In this document: positions 5,847-13,833 of the stretch, in pieces
How the letters are laid out: the number at the start of each line of letters is the position of its first letter
Numbering within the stretch: the first letter of the stretch is position 1
Assembly (NCBI GenBank): GCA_031269405.1
Contig: JAISZE010000141.1
Span: forward strand, 1 to 18,226
Reading direction: 5' to 3'
DNA from: Treponema sp.
GTDB taxonomy: Bacteria > Spirochaetota > Spirochaetia > Treponematales > Breznakiellaceae
Length of the DNA: 18,226 nt
Made by a program: the position numbers and the translations under genes
Notes under the pieces: model-generated
What the model was told of the DNA's origin: nothing
The model's database searches: none
Seen by the model: only the letters and a program-made list of their open reading frames with translations

Positions 5847-7181
5847 GTGAAGTATTTTTTTGAGACCTACGGCTGCCAGATGAACCTGGCGGAATCAGCG
5901 GCCCTAAGCCTTGCCGCCCGGGAACGGGGCTGGGAGGAGGCCCGTGATCCGGAATCCGCCGACCTTATCCTCCTCAACACCTGTTCTGTCCGGGCCACCG
6001 CCGAGGAGCGGGTCATGGGCAGGCTGGGCCAGTATGGGGCGCTGAAAAAAAAACGCCGCAATAATCCCTTTATTCTGGTAGTAGCAGGCTGTATGGCCCA
6101 GAGGCTGGGGGAAAAACTCAAGCTTGAGGCCCCGGGGGTGGACTATGTGATGGGTACTTCGTCGCGTTCCTTCTTTCCCCAGATCCTTGAAGCCGCTGAA
6201 GAGGGCGGAAGGGCTCTTGAAATTTCAGAAAAACCCGAATTCAGTTTTTCCTCTTCGCACCTGGAAGAAGGCCGGTTCCGTGCCTTTATCCCCATCATGC
6301 ATGGCTGCGATAATTTCTGTTCCTACTGTATAGTCCCCTATGTCCGGGGCAGGGAAATCTCCAGGAGCCCTGCTTCTGTTCTGGAAGAGATACGCATGGT
6401 CAGGGAAAGGGGGGTGCGGGAAATCACCCTTTTGGGGCAGAATGTCAATTCCTACCGGTACTATGATGGTGAAACAGGGACTCTTAATTTTCCGGGGCTT
6501 TTGGAACGCGTTGCCCTGGAACTTGAGAACAGTCCCCTCAGGTGGGTGCGTTTTCTTTCCAGCCATCCCAAGGACCTTTCGCCTGATGCTGTCAGTATAA
6601 TGGCCGGGAACCAGGTGTTCTGCCGCCATCTCCACCTCTGCGTCCAGCACGGTTCCGATTCTGTGCTTAAAGCCATGAACCGCCGCTATACCCGGGAACA
6701 GTACCTGGATCTGGTATTCCGGCTTCGCTCGGCTATGCCGGATCTGAGCCTTTCCACGGATATTCTGGTGGGTTTTCCCGGCGAAACCGAAGAGGATCTT
6801 GAAGAGACCCTGGCACTGATGGAGGAAGTCAAATTCCTTTATGCTTATATGTACCATTATAATCCCCGTGAGGGGACAGCGGCCTATTCCCTGCCGGGAC
6901 GTATCGCCGAAGGGGTAAAGCGGAAGCGTCTGGCCCGGGTAATAGAACTGCAAAAACGGCATACTGCGGTTCTTTTACAGGCTAGGCTGGGTTCTGAAGC
7001 GGTGGTTTTGGTAGAGGGAATTTCCCGTAAAAATGCCGATGAATTAATAACCCGTACTGAACGGGATGAAATGGTCGTGGTTCCCGGGAAGCCCTCGATG
7101 CTGGGCCGTTTCGGCATCCTCACCCTTTCGTCCCTCAAAGGGAACACCTTCCGGGCAGCCGGAATTACGCTGTTGGACTAG
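5847..7181 (+). CDS. miaB: tRNA-2-methylthio-N6-isopentenyladenosine-37 synthase (MiaB)
   Basis: MiaB is a radical-SAM methylthiotransferase that adds a methylthio group to i6A at position 37 of tRNAs reading U-starting codons. In the 444-residue protein the N-terminal UPF0004 domain carries the three auxiliary-cluster cysteines C10, C46 and C82. The radical-SAM domain holds C154-x3-C158-x2-C161 within HGCDNFCSYC. LLGQNVNSY is typical of MiaB rather than the RimO or MtaB paralogues, and the C-terminus is a TRAM RNA-binding domain. The expected PVQSGS-like motif reads CVQHGSD, a small departure. The start is GTG at 5847, giving the conserved MKYFFETYGCQMN. Only weak ribosome-binding sequence (GGCAGG) precedes it. 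The 48-base gap from the membrane-protein gene has no obvious terminator, so it may be in the same transcript. Confidence 0.96.
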   Translation: MKYFFETYGCQMNLAESAALSLAARERGWEEARDPESADLILLNTCSVRATAEERVMGRLGQYGALKKKRRNNPFILVVAGCMAQRLGEKLKLEAPGVDYVMGTSSRSFFPQILEAAEEGGRALEISEKPEFSFSSSHLEEGRFRAFIPIMHGCDNFCSYCIVPYVRGREISRSPASVLEEIRMVRERGVREITLLGQNVNSYRYYDGETGTLNFPGLLERVALELENSPLRWVRFLSSHPKDLSPDAVSIMAGNQVFCRHLHLCVQHGSDSVLKAMNRRYTREQYLDLVFRLRSAMPDLSLSTDILVGFPGETEEDLEETLALMEEVKFLYAYMYHYNPREGTAAYSLPGRIAEGVKRKRLARVIELQKRHTAVLLQARLGSEAVVLVEGISRKNADELITRTERDEMVVVPGKPSMLGRFGILTLSSLKGNTFRAAGITLLD

Positions 7182-7207
7182 TCCGGACCGCCGGACAAGG
7201 AGGCCTT

Positions 7208-7519
7208 ATGGGGCGCTTGATCGGATTCATACTTATTTTCGCTGTTTTTCTTACTTTTATTGTCCTTAATCTGGATAACAAATGCGACGTTTCCCTGGGG
7301 TTCAGAACCATCCGGGAAATTCCTGTTTTTATAACCGTCTTTGTTTCTTTCTTTCTGGGCATGTTCTGCGCTGTTCCTTTTGTCATATCCTTTGGCAGGA
7401 AAAAGTCTCCTGCTAAGGGGGTTCCGTCAAAACAGGCTAAAAAATGGGGGAAAAACAAAGACGGAGCTTCCCCGCTCCCTGAAGACCTGAAAGGCGACGG
7501 GCCCTATGGGATCGACTAG
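7208..7519 (+). CDS. LapA-domain (DUF1049-like) inner-membrane protein
   Basis: The 103-residue protein has two hydrophobic segments, about 3-22 and 39-63. Between them is a short loop with the asparagine-rich VLNLDN motif that typifies LapA/DUF1049 proteins. The cytoplasmic tail is Lys/Pro/Gly-rich and likely disordered. In Proteobacteria LapA (YciS) works with LapB in controlling lipopolysaccharide synthesis. Treponemes are not known for classical LPS, so only the membrane topology should be carried over. A strong AAGGAGG lies 5 bases before the ATG. A 6-bp hairpin (GTCCGG/CCGGAC, 7181-7196) sits just upstream of that site. The 3' end overlaps the SPOR-protein gene by 14 bases, so the two are translationally linked. 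Family assignment rests on topology and loop sequence. Confidence 0.78.
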   Translation: MGRLIGFILIFAVFLTFIVLNLDNKCDVSLGFRTIREIPVFITVFVSFFLGMFCAVPFVISFGRKKSPAKGVPSKQAKKWGKNKDGASPLPEDLKGDGPYGID

Positions 7520-8396
7520 GTTTTCCTATTTTCTCAGCGCAGTCTTTTTGTTTTTTTTAGCATTTCCCCTGAATGCCCAAAATGGTTCAGGCGCGGTTTC
7601 CCTGGCGGCGGAGATGGACAGGCTCGAAAAGCAGCAGGCCCTGCCGGCACAGAAGAGCGACGCCCTGTTCCGGCAGGCAAGGCTCTACCAGCTCGCGGGG
7701 AACTACGAAAAAGCCGCCCAGGCCTGGCGGGAGGGAGCCAATCCTTCTCCCGCTGACACCAGGGCCCTGCTGGAAGCTTCAAGGCTTTTTATTTCCCTTG
7801 GGGAATACGACAAGGCCGAGTCAGGAATCAAGGTCCTTTTTGCTGCCGGCGATGAGTCTCCCGGGGTCATGCTCCTGAACGCCCAGCTCCAGGCTTTTAA
7901 AACAGGGGACACCCAGGCTCTTGCCCTGTTGGCGGCGGATCCTGCCTGCGCCGTTATGCGCAGCGGAATATACTATACGCTCTGGAAAATCACCGGAATC
8001 CAGGCCTGGAAGACACGGCTCCTTGTTGAATACCCCCAAAGCCCCGAAGCCCGCATAGCCCGCGATGCCGCAGGGATTATTCCCGCAGGCAGCCCCCAGT
8101 GGCTTCTCTTCCCTGGCAGGGAAAGCATAAGCCTAGCCACTGGTACGGCTTCGCCTGGGGCTGAGTCTCCTGCGGCGCCTGCCGCCGCACTGCAAACCGG
8201 TCTCTTTAACAGGGAAGAAAACGCCAGGGCCATGGCAGGACGCTTGGAAAAAGCGGGCTTTCAGGCCCGCTTGGCGCGCCGCAGCGTCAACAGCGACGAG
8301 TACTGGGCCGTTCTGGTCCCGTGCGGCGCTGAGGCCGGCAAAACCCTCATGGAACTTAAAAACGCGGGATTCGAGTCCTTTCCGGTATTTGAGTAA
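7506..8396 (+). CDS. Secreted TPR-like protein with C-terminal SPOR domain
   Basis: The 296-residue product begins with a signal peptide (hydrophobic core about 8-20, likely cut after PLNA at 24). The middle, about 35-185, is alpha-helical with tetratricopeptide-like units, for example ALFRQARLYQLAGNYEKAAQAW. An Ala/Pro-rich linker leads to a SPOR domain at about 229-296, opening with ALQTGLFNREENARAMAGRLEKAGF. SPOR domains bind peptidoglycan strands lacking stem peptides, often at division or growth sites. The protein is therefore likely periplasmic and cell-wall associated, with the TPR part recruiting a partner. It overlaps the LapA-domain gene by 14 bases in another frame. It ends 8 bases before the convergent pallilysin-like gene, with no recognisable hairpin between them. 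Confidence 0.85.
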   Translation: MGSTRFSYFLSAVFLFFLAFPLNAQNGSGAVSLAAEMDRLEKQQALPAQKSDALFRQARLYQLAGNYEKAAQAWREGANPSPADTRALLEASRLFISLGEYDKAESGIKVLFAAGDESPGVMLLNAQLQAFKTGDTQALALLAADPACAVMRSGIYYTLWKITGIQAWKTRLLVEYPQSPEARIARDAAGIIPAGSPQWLLFPGRESISLATGTASPGAESPAAPAAALQTGLFNREENARAMAGRLEKAGFQARLARRSVNSDEYWAVLVPCGAEAGKTLMELKNAGFESFPVFE

Positions 8397-8404
8397 TCCC
8401 CCTT

Positions 8405-9952
8405 CTATTCATTCGCCAGAGTCAGCGATATCGTCCCTTCATGGAGTTCCTGTATGCCCCTGGCGCCCAGGCGTACCCGTAGGAGCGTCATGGTTTTCCG
8501 GGGTCCTGCCTTGTCCTCTTCCCCTTCAGGAACAGACGGGGATTCTACCACGTAGGTTTCCCTGTCCCTGGAAAGGCCGCCAACACGGGGATCTGTGGAA
8601 CGCAGCTCCAATAGTTCCCGGCCTTCAAGGGAGAAGAAGGCGTATTTCCCTTGCCTGAAGGCATCTCCTGCGTAAAATTCGTAGTTTCCGTCAGGGTAAA
8701 ACCGGATTTTTCCGATAGAGCCGTCATAAACCGCATCGATATAAGCGCTGTTCCCGGAAGGTTTGGCGGCGCGGTTTTCCATGGGCTCTGCCTTGCGGTA
8801 AGAGCCGTCCCAAACGGTATTAACCCCCAGTTTGAGACGCACGTCCTCTACGACCCTTACCTTGATGCTGTCCAGGCTTTCCAGTTCCAGGTCTATAGAA
8901 CGCCTAAGTGTGGTTACTGAGATGTTCTGGCTTGATACGTAGAGGCCGTACCTTGTGGCGCTGGAATTCTGCCATGTAAAGACCTGCTGGGTTTCATCAC
9001 CGTAGAAAATAATCTCCCTGTTAGGAGGATCGAAGTAAATATACTGCCTGCTGTCTATAGTACCCTGGGCGCTCACGTAATACCACAGGCCGGTGATGAA
9101 TTCTTCAAAAGCTCCGGGGTTCCCCAGGAGTTCCTGGAGCCGGCGTTGTTCGATCTGGGTTCCCGGCACAGGGGTGACGCGGCTCTGCTCGTAAAGACCG
9201 TTGATTACGTTATAGGTGTAGGTAATTTCCACCTGATCCATGATATTCGACGAATCGTAGTCCCTGCCGTAAGCCAGAATGGAAAAACTGGCCCCCCTGG
9301 CCATACCCAACTGGTATGCCTGGGACCGCTCGGTTTCGCGGACCGAAATCGAACCGTCGATCCTGAGTTCGCCGATTTTAGTAAAAAGCTGGTTTTCCTC
9401 CCCCTCTGAAGGGGGCTGGGTCTGGGGGGGCTTGCGGAAGATAGTCAAAGTGTGTTCCCCAAGGCCGTTCATCCCCGAAAGGAGCACGCAGAGGCTCCGG
9501 TCGCCGATAAGATCCTGGGTATACAGGGAAACCGTCCCCGGCCGGGTTGCCGCAGCAGGGGCGCTCCAGAACCGCCGGTATGCCCGGAGGTTTTCGTCAT
9601 AATCAATATAGGTAAGGTACAGGGGGCTTTCCAGTTCCAGGAGGTTCCGGTAAGCCGCAATCTGTTCGTCCTGGAGATCCCCGTCAAAATCATCATTCAG
9701 GATAGTTACCAGAATCTCGCCGTCCTCAAGCGGGACTTTCAGGTTCATCTGGTTTTCCCGGGCCATACGTTCCGCCTGGTTCTCCCAGGCCCCTGTTTCC
9801 GGGCCCGGTGGCTGGGGAATAACAATACGGGTCTGCCGGGATTCGGCGTTCTTTTTTGTATTCCACGATGATGGAAAGAGGACCGCCGCGCCTATACCCA
9901 GGGCGGCAAAAATGAGGACAATAACCGCAATAATTCCAAAAAAAGGTCTCAT
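8405..9952 (-). CDS. Membrane-anchored pallilysin-like (Tp0751-family) protein without HEXXH
   Basis: The 515-residue protein has an N-terminal membrane anchor (about 4-27), a Pro/polar linker, and a large beta-rich exported region. Residues 87-96 (DDFDGDLQDE) look like the acidic calcium-binding loop of FG-GAP/VCBS-type repeats. The C-terminal third contains WDGSY (381-385), followed by FYPDGNYEFYAG and GKYAFF. This resembles the lipocalin-like barrel of T. pallidum pallilysin (Tp0751), which I recall being next to the VWA protein Tp0750. The HEXXH zinc motif of T. pallidum pallilysin is absent. The nearest is HEGTI at 504-508. A TTG 15 bases upstream is possible, but ATG 9952 has AAGGA 6 bases before it. 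It is the last gene of the operon, 17 bases after the DHH gene. Family assignment relies on context plus C-terminal pattern. Confidence 0.72.
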   Translation of the reverse strand: MRPFFGIIAVIVLIFAALGIGAAVLFPSSWNTKKNAESRQTRIVIPQPPGPETGAWENQAERMARENQMNLKVPLEDGEILVTILNDDFDGDLQDEQIAAYRNLLELESPLYLTYIDYDENLRAYRRFWSAPAAATRPGTVSLYTQDLIGDRSLCVLLSGMNGLGEHTLTIFRKPPQTQPPSEGEENQLFTKIGELRIDGSISVRETERSQAYQLGMARGASFSILAYGRDYDSSNIMDQVEITYTYNVINGLYEQSRVTPVPGTQIEQRRLQELLGNPGAFEEFITGLWYYVSAQGTIDSRQYIYFDPPNREIIFYGDETQQVFTWQNSSATRYGLYVSSQNISVTTLRRSIDLELESLDSIKVRVVEDVRLKLGVNTVWDGSYRKAEPMENRAAKPSGNSAYIDAVYDGSIGKIRFYPDGNYEFYAGDAFRQGKYAFFSLEGRELLELRSTDPRVGGLSRDRETYVVESPSVPEGEEDKAGPRKTMTLLRVRLGARGIQELHEGTISLTLANE

Positions 9953-9969
9953 TGAATTCCTTAACAAGC

Positions 9970-10944
9970 TTACGCGCCGTTCAATACACCGGTAATTCTA
10001 TCTAATACTTTCGTCAAAGTTTCTTCAATACGTTCCTTGCTCTTGAATCCCGCAGCGGAAACGTGCCCGCCTCCACCAAAGGACTGGGCGATTTTCGACA
10101 CATTCAACTCCCCTTTGGACCTGAGGGAACAGCGGACCTGGCCTTCGTGGTTTTCCTTTATCAGAACGGACACTTCGATGTCCTTGCTTTTCAAGGGTAT
10201 ATTGATAATGTTGTCGGCGTCTTCCAGATAGGCGCCTGTAGCGGTAAGATCCTCCTTCCTGAGAATCTGGACCGCTACCCGGCCTTCATTGCGGATTTCC
10301 AGAGTCGAAAGTACCTGTTTCTGCAGGAGCAGCGTTCCGGTAGAGGCGCTTTCATGGAGTTCGCGGTATACCTTGTAGGGGATCACCCCTGTTTCCACCA
10401 GGGACAGCACTGCCCGGAAGGTTCTGGCAGTGGTCTTTGAATAGGCGAAAGAGCCTGAATCGTAGCTTATCCCGGCGTAAGCAGCCTGTGCTGACACTGT
10501 ATCCAGGGCGATCCCTGCTGCAGCCGCAAGTTCTACCATTATTTCACACGTAGAAGAGGCGGTATTATCAATATAGCCCTTCAGGGAACTGAGCGGGTTG
10601 GGTTCATGGTGATCAATCGTAAACACTTCGGCTGCGAGGGGTATAAATTCCTTTACCTGCCCGATATTGTATTCATCGGAAGTATCCAGGACTGCCAGGG
10701 CCGATTCAGCAGGAATACTGTCTGCTAGGGATATGTCCCAAACCTCCATTTCCCCCTGGGGGTCCATAAACACGTAGCGCTCAGGAACAGACGCGGTATT
10801 GATGATACGGATTTTCTTGCCCAACGAACGGCAGATACATGCCAGAACGGCTTCGGCCCCTAGACCGTCCGCATCGGCCCCCTCATGGGTGGTCAGCACC
10901 AGAGATTCATGGCGGTTCAGAAAAGCAAGAATATCTTCCAGCAT
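9970..10944 (-). CDS. DHH/DHHA1-family phosphoesterase (NrnA-like)
   Basis: This manganese-dependent phosphodiesterase family degrades nanoRNA, pAp or cyclic dinucleotides. The exact substrate cannot be read from sequence. The 324-residue protein has motif I as H20-EGA-D24-A-D26, an LDTSD segment near D87, the name-giving DHH at 111-113 (IDHHEPN), and the DHHA1 GGGGH motif at 290-294 (FGGGGHVSAAGF). All expected metal ligands are present, so it should be active. It lacks extra PAS/GGDEF/CBS regions, which places it with the compact cytosolic NrnA-like type. The start is the ATG at 10944, 14 bases after the VWA gene stop, without a clear ribosome-binding site, suggesting coupling. It is a cytosolic enzyme placed between two exported proteins. 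Confidence 0.9.
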   Translation of the reverse strand: MLEDILAFLNRHESLVLTTHEGADADGLGAEAVLACICRSLGKKIRIINTASVPERYVFMDPQGEMEVWDISLADSIPAESALAVLDTSDEYNIGQVKEFIPLAAEVFTIDHHEPNPLSSLKGYIDNTASSTCEIMVELAAAAGIALDTVSAQAAYAGISYDSGSFAYSKTTARTFRAVLSLVETGVIPYKVYRELHESASTGTLLLQKQVLSTLEIRNEGRVAVQILRKEDLTATGAYLEDADNIINIPLKSKDIEVSVLIKENHEGQVRCSLRSKGELNVSKIAQSFGGGGHVSAAGFKSKERIEETLTKVLDRITGVLNGA

Positions 10945-10958
10945 GGGGCCAGCAGCTA

Positions 10959-11537
10959 TTAACTGCCCATATAGGCCGCAACGGCTCTTTTGACCTTGTC
11001 CCCTATACCCGGAGCCACTACCAGGGCCTGCCAGCCGGCGTATTCGTCCACCCGGGACCAGCGGAAAAGGCCTGCGGACCCTCCTTCCAGGGCAGGGGCC
11101 AGGGCTTCGGCGGAGCCTGATACCACTATGGTAACTGCAAGGCGCTTTCTGTCCCCGGGGTCCCGGGACGCCCTGGAAGCGGCTTCCATGAGGGCTCCGG
11201 AAAAATCCGCCCTTTTAGCGGAGGCATCCAGGGAACGGAGTTTGTCCTTAATGCCTTCTTTTTGGCCCCCTACAGTTCCGGTATAAACAATTTGAGCTTT
11301 ATCTCCTGCTGACCAGATAGTCAGGCTGTCCCCTTCCTGGAGGATCCGGTCGATTATTTCCCGGCTAATCCAGGAAACGGTCTCGTTCCTGGCTTCTTTG
11401 GACAGAGAAGAGCCGTCTATAATCAGGTACAGATCCAGGGGAAGGCTGCGTTTATCTTCGGCCCTAAGGAAGCCGGGAGCCAGGAAAAAAAGAGCCGCCC
11501 AGCAGACAGCGGTCATTCTACGGTATAATAGCTTCAT
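10959..11537 (-). CDS. Secreted VWA-like protein (Tp0750 type) with degenerate MIDAS
   Basis: The 192-residue protein has a signal peptide (basic MKLLYRR, hydrophobic core 9-21, likely cut near LRA at 26). A von Willebrand factor A fold then fills the rest: the first strand LDLYLIIDGSSLS (35-46), helix ETVSWISREIIDRIL, strand SLTIWSA, and strand LAVTIVVSG. In T. pallidum a VWA protein (Tp0750) lies near cfpA and pallilysin, which supports orthology. The metal-ion-dependent adhesion site is poor: DxS is present at 41-43, but the fifth position is Leu45. The Thr expected before GAL is Ala110, and the usual Asp after the central strand is replaced by SGS (140-142). The start at 11537 gives a normal signal peptide. 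An ATG 18 bases upstream is also in frame. It is the first gene of the operon and divergent from cfpA. Confidence 0.8.
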   Translation of the reverse strand: MKLLYRRMTAVCWAALFFLAPGFLRAEDKRSLPLDLYLIIDGSSLSKEARNETVSWISREIIDRILQEGDSLTIWSAGDKAQIVYTGTVGGQKEGIKDKLRSLDASAKRADFSGALMEAASRASRDPGDRKRLAVTIVVSGSAEALAPALEGGSAGLFRWSRVDEYAGWQALVVAPGIGDKVKRAVAAYMGS

Positions 11538-11603
11538 AATCCGATATTTTATCATATTTTTTTATTTAATGATATAAGTTTTCAATAAAAATGCAAAAAA
11601 GGC

Positions 11604-11633
11604 TTTACATTTATATGTGAATGTTGATACAAT
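11604..11633 (+). promoter_or_regulatory. Upstream promoter candidate for cfpA
   Basis: TTTACA (11604-11609), an 18-base spacer, then TACAAT (11628-11633). Each hexamer matches the sigma-70 consensus at five of six positions. It sits in the very AT-rich divergent gap between the VWA operon and cfpA. Its -10 overlaps the -35 of the second promoter, so the two could not be occupied simultaneously. Confidence 0.5.
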
Positions 11634-11653
11634 ATAAGTGTATTATGTATAAT
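11624..11653 (+). promoter_or_regulatory. Proximal promoter for cfpA
   Basis: TTGATA (11624-11629), an 18-base spacer, then a perfect TATAAT (11648-11653), about 43 bases before the cfpA ATG. The leader then runs to a strong AAGGAG ribosome-binding site (11684-11689), 7 bases before the ATG. Good promoter and ribosome-binding matches fit a gene for an abundant structural protein. No operator is recognisable. Confidence 0.65.
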
Positions 11654-11696
11654 GATCGTAGAATCAGAATAAACTAACCTTATAAGGAGTCTGAAC

Positions 11697-13763
11697 ATGG
11701 GAGCCATTGACCTGCCTAAGAGCCCTAACGTATTCCACCCGGAGAAACCGAGTGCCGTAGGTTCTCGAAATTCGCTTGCCCAGGAATACCGGGATCAACA
11801 AGCTGAAGTTAACCAACTTCTGGAAGAGGAGACCAACAAGGTCATCCATCATCTCACCGCTAAACTGCCCAAGGATACCCTGGAACGCCTGGATGTCATG
11901 GGGGGGTTGAAGGAGAAGTTGTACAACTACTTCAACCAGAATTACCAGAACATGTTTAACCGTTACATGGTAACGAGTGAAGATGAGATGGTAAAGAAGG
12001 TACGGAACTTTATCGACAAGGAAGAGACCAAGGTCCTTGCCCGGTATACGCCGAAAGAGATTGCCGATTTGCTGGACGCCGTAGGAGGCGCCGACAAGTT
12101 CAATACCGGCGAAATCGAAAAATCCATGGTCAACATGTATGGCCACCTTCAGGGCCATATCCAGCGGGGCGTCAACGAACTGGAAACGCACACCAATTCC
12201 ATACTACGCCAGAAGACCGACACCGGGGCCTTTGTCCGGGGTGAAAACGCCTATTCAATCGTTAAGTGCGCCTTCAAAGACAACCTGGTAAAGCCCAAGA
12301 CCGTTTCGGATGTTAAGCTTTCGGTAAACATCCTGGATTCGGAGCTTATCAGCCCTATTTTCCACTACCAGGTAACGGTGGAATACCTCATCAAGGATCT
12401 TTTGGGCAAGCACATCATTGATTCCATCGATCACACCATCGAAGGGATCAAGGACGAGCGGGTTGATCAGGGCCTGGAAGAGTTCTCGGACAGCGAGATC
12501 CTCTTTACCAAGATCGGCCAAGTCGAGAATTTCACGGATGATAAAATCGACGACCCCAAATCCAAGCGCTATTCCATTATCGCCAAGACGGTTATGGAAA
12601 AGATCAACGATCTCAGGGCCGAAATCGATCCCGAAACTTTCGATCAGATGAACATTCGCGAGAATATCAAGAAGATCGTCGATATCGAGAACATCAGGAA
12701 CCGGGGTTTCAACACCGCCATCAATTCCATCACTTCTATCCTGGACACCTCCAAGATGGGGTATCAGTACATTGAAAACCTCAAAAACGCCCGGGAAGTC
12801 ATTATCCGGGAATATGAGGACACCGATGTGGCGAACCTCCCTGACGAACGGTACCAGATCAAGCTCCGCTACTTCGATAATGCCCAACTCACGGAGGATC
12901 GCAAGGCCTACGATGTGCAGCTCAAGAGCTTTGAGACCGAAGTCCAGCATCTGTGGGATGTCCTTGAAGTTATCTACCAGGATTCCAAGAATTCCTGGAA
13001 AGTCAACGATTTTGAGGATCTGGCCAGGAAGGAGAAACCCCGTATTCAGAAGCTTATCAAAGCCAAGACCGGAGAGCCCCTGTACGAAGATATCGCCAAG
13101 GTCTGGGACGAGATTTCCTTTGTCCGCGCCGGGGAGACGGAAGTGGAACGCTCCAACCGCACCTACATCTATGAAAAAGACCGGATCCGCCAGCGGATCA
13201 TCCTGATGCGGAACAAGATGAAGCAAATGTATACGTACCAGTACCCCATCGAGCGGCGGGTTATGGAAGACCGGCTCTCGTTCCTTGAGAGGGAATACTA
13301 CCGGTTTGAATACATGATCAACCCCTATCATCTCCAGCCCGGGCTTCTCCTGGATGTGGATATTACTTCTATTAAACGGAAAAAGGCGACACTGGACGCT
13401 ATGGCTAACGTGCTCAACGAATTCCTCCACGGTGTGTCCAAGGGGTTCCAGGACGCGGCGTTCGCGTCTTTCAGCCGCCGGCGCTCTACGGTGCGGGAGG
13501 ACATCAACCAGTCCTTCTCGACAGTTGAGGACAGCAAAACCGCCCAGTCCGCCGAAGCGGGCGGCAGTTCGGCCTATCTGGATCTTCTCAATTCCGACAG
13601 CCCCGCGAGCGTTTCTGATTCCGAAACCAAGGCCATCGTTGCGCCCAAACGGGGCCGCGGCGCGGCTAAAGCCAAGGGCGCCGCGGTAGACGCCAAGCCT
13701 GGACGCAGGGGACGCAAAGCTGGCCGCAGTACAGGCGGTGATGTTGCTCTGAAAGAAGTTTAA
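11697..13763 (+). CDS. cfpA: Cytoplasmic filament protein A (CfpA)
   Basis: CfpA is the roughly 80-kDa subunit of the ribbon-like cytoplasmic filaments that run under the inner membrane of treponemes, along the line of the periplasmic flagella. In other treponemes its loss disturbs cell division and chromosome partitioning. The 688-residue product matches the known length and the hydrophilic, charged, mostly alpha-helical character. It has long heptad-like stretches, such as around 315-430 and 480-560, and no signal peptide or membrane segment. The N-terminus [19 protein letters not shown] is distinctive. C-ending codons and AAG for Lys dominate, consistent with high expression. The last 44 residues form a low-complexity basic tail (KRGRG at 651-655, [10 protein letters not shown] at 668-677). 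The gene has tandem promoters and its own intrinsic terminator, so it is probably expressed mostly as a monocistronic message. Confidence 0.93.
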   Translation: MGAIDLPKSPNVFHPEKPSAVGSRNSLAQEYRDQQAEVNQLLEEETNKVIHHLTAKLPKDTLERLDVMGGLKEKLYNYFNQNYQNMFNRYMVTSEDEMVKKVRNFIDKEETKVLARYTPKEIADLLDAVGGADKFNTGEIEKSMVNMYGHLQGHIQRGVNELETHTNSILRQKTDTGAFVRGENAYSIVKCAFKDNLVKPKTVSDVKLSVNILDSELISPIFHYQVTVEYLIKDLLGKHIIDSIDHTIEGIKDERVDQGLEEFSDSEILFTKIGQVENFTDDKIDDPKSKRYSIIAKTVMEKINDLRAEIDPETFDQMNIRENIKKIVDIENIRNRGFNTAINSITSILDTSKMGYQYIENLKNAREVIIREYEDTDVANLPDERYQIKLRYFDNAQLTEDRKAYDVQLKSFETEVQHLWDVLEVIYQDSKNSWKVNDFEDLARKEKPRIQKLIKAKTGEPLYEDIAKVWDEISFVRAGETEVERSNRTYIYEKDRIRQRIILMRNKMKQMYTYQYPIERRVMEDRLSFLEREYYRFEYMINPYHLQPGLLLDVDITSIKRKKATLDAMANVLNEFLHGVSKGFQDAAFASFSRRRSTVREDINQSFSTVEDSKTAQSAEAGGSSAYLDLLNSDSPASVSDSETKAIVAPKRGRGAAKAKGAAVDAKPGRRGRKAGRSTGGDVALKEV

Positions 13764-13788
13764 TCATAAAAAATCGGTTGTTTAGCCG

Positions 13789-13817
13789 AAACGCCCCCGT
13801 CTCCGGGGGCGTTTTTT
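13789..13817 (+). terminator. Intrinsic terminator after cfpA
   Basis: AAACGCCCCCG (13789-13799) pairs perfectly with CGGGGGCGTTT (13804-13814) around a 4-base TCTC loop, followed directly by more T residues (six in a row in total). This is a textbook rho-independent terminator. It lies between the cfpA stop and the AGGAGG ribosome-binding site (13820-13825) of the next gene, so downstream genes get either leaky read-through or an unseen promoter. Confidence 0.9.
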
Positions 13818-13833
13818 CTAGGAGGTTCAAGGA

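Noticed and set aside
8435..8452. HEGTI as a zinc-protease HEXXH motif
   Set aside because: The fifth residue is Ile, not His, and the motif sits 11 residues from the C-terminus, so a zinc site is not supported.
9953..9967. TTG start for the pallilysin-like protein
   Set aside because: ATG 9952 has AAGGA six bases upstream, and those bases lie inside the TTG-initiated extension.
12255..13430. 391-codon open frame on the - strand inside cfpA
   Set aside because: It is the antisense shadow of a strongly codon-biased gene. The translation is repetitive Val/Asp/Leu/Phe sequence with no recognisable domain and no ribosome-binding site.
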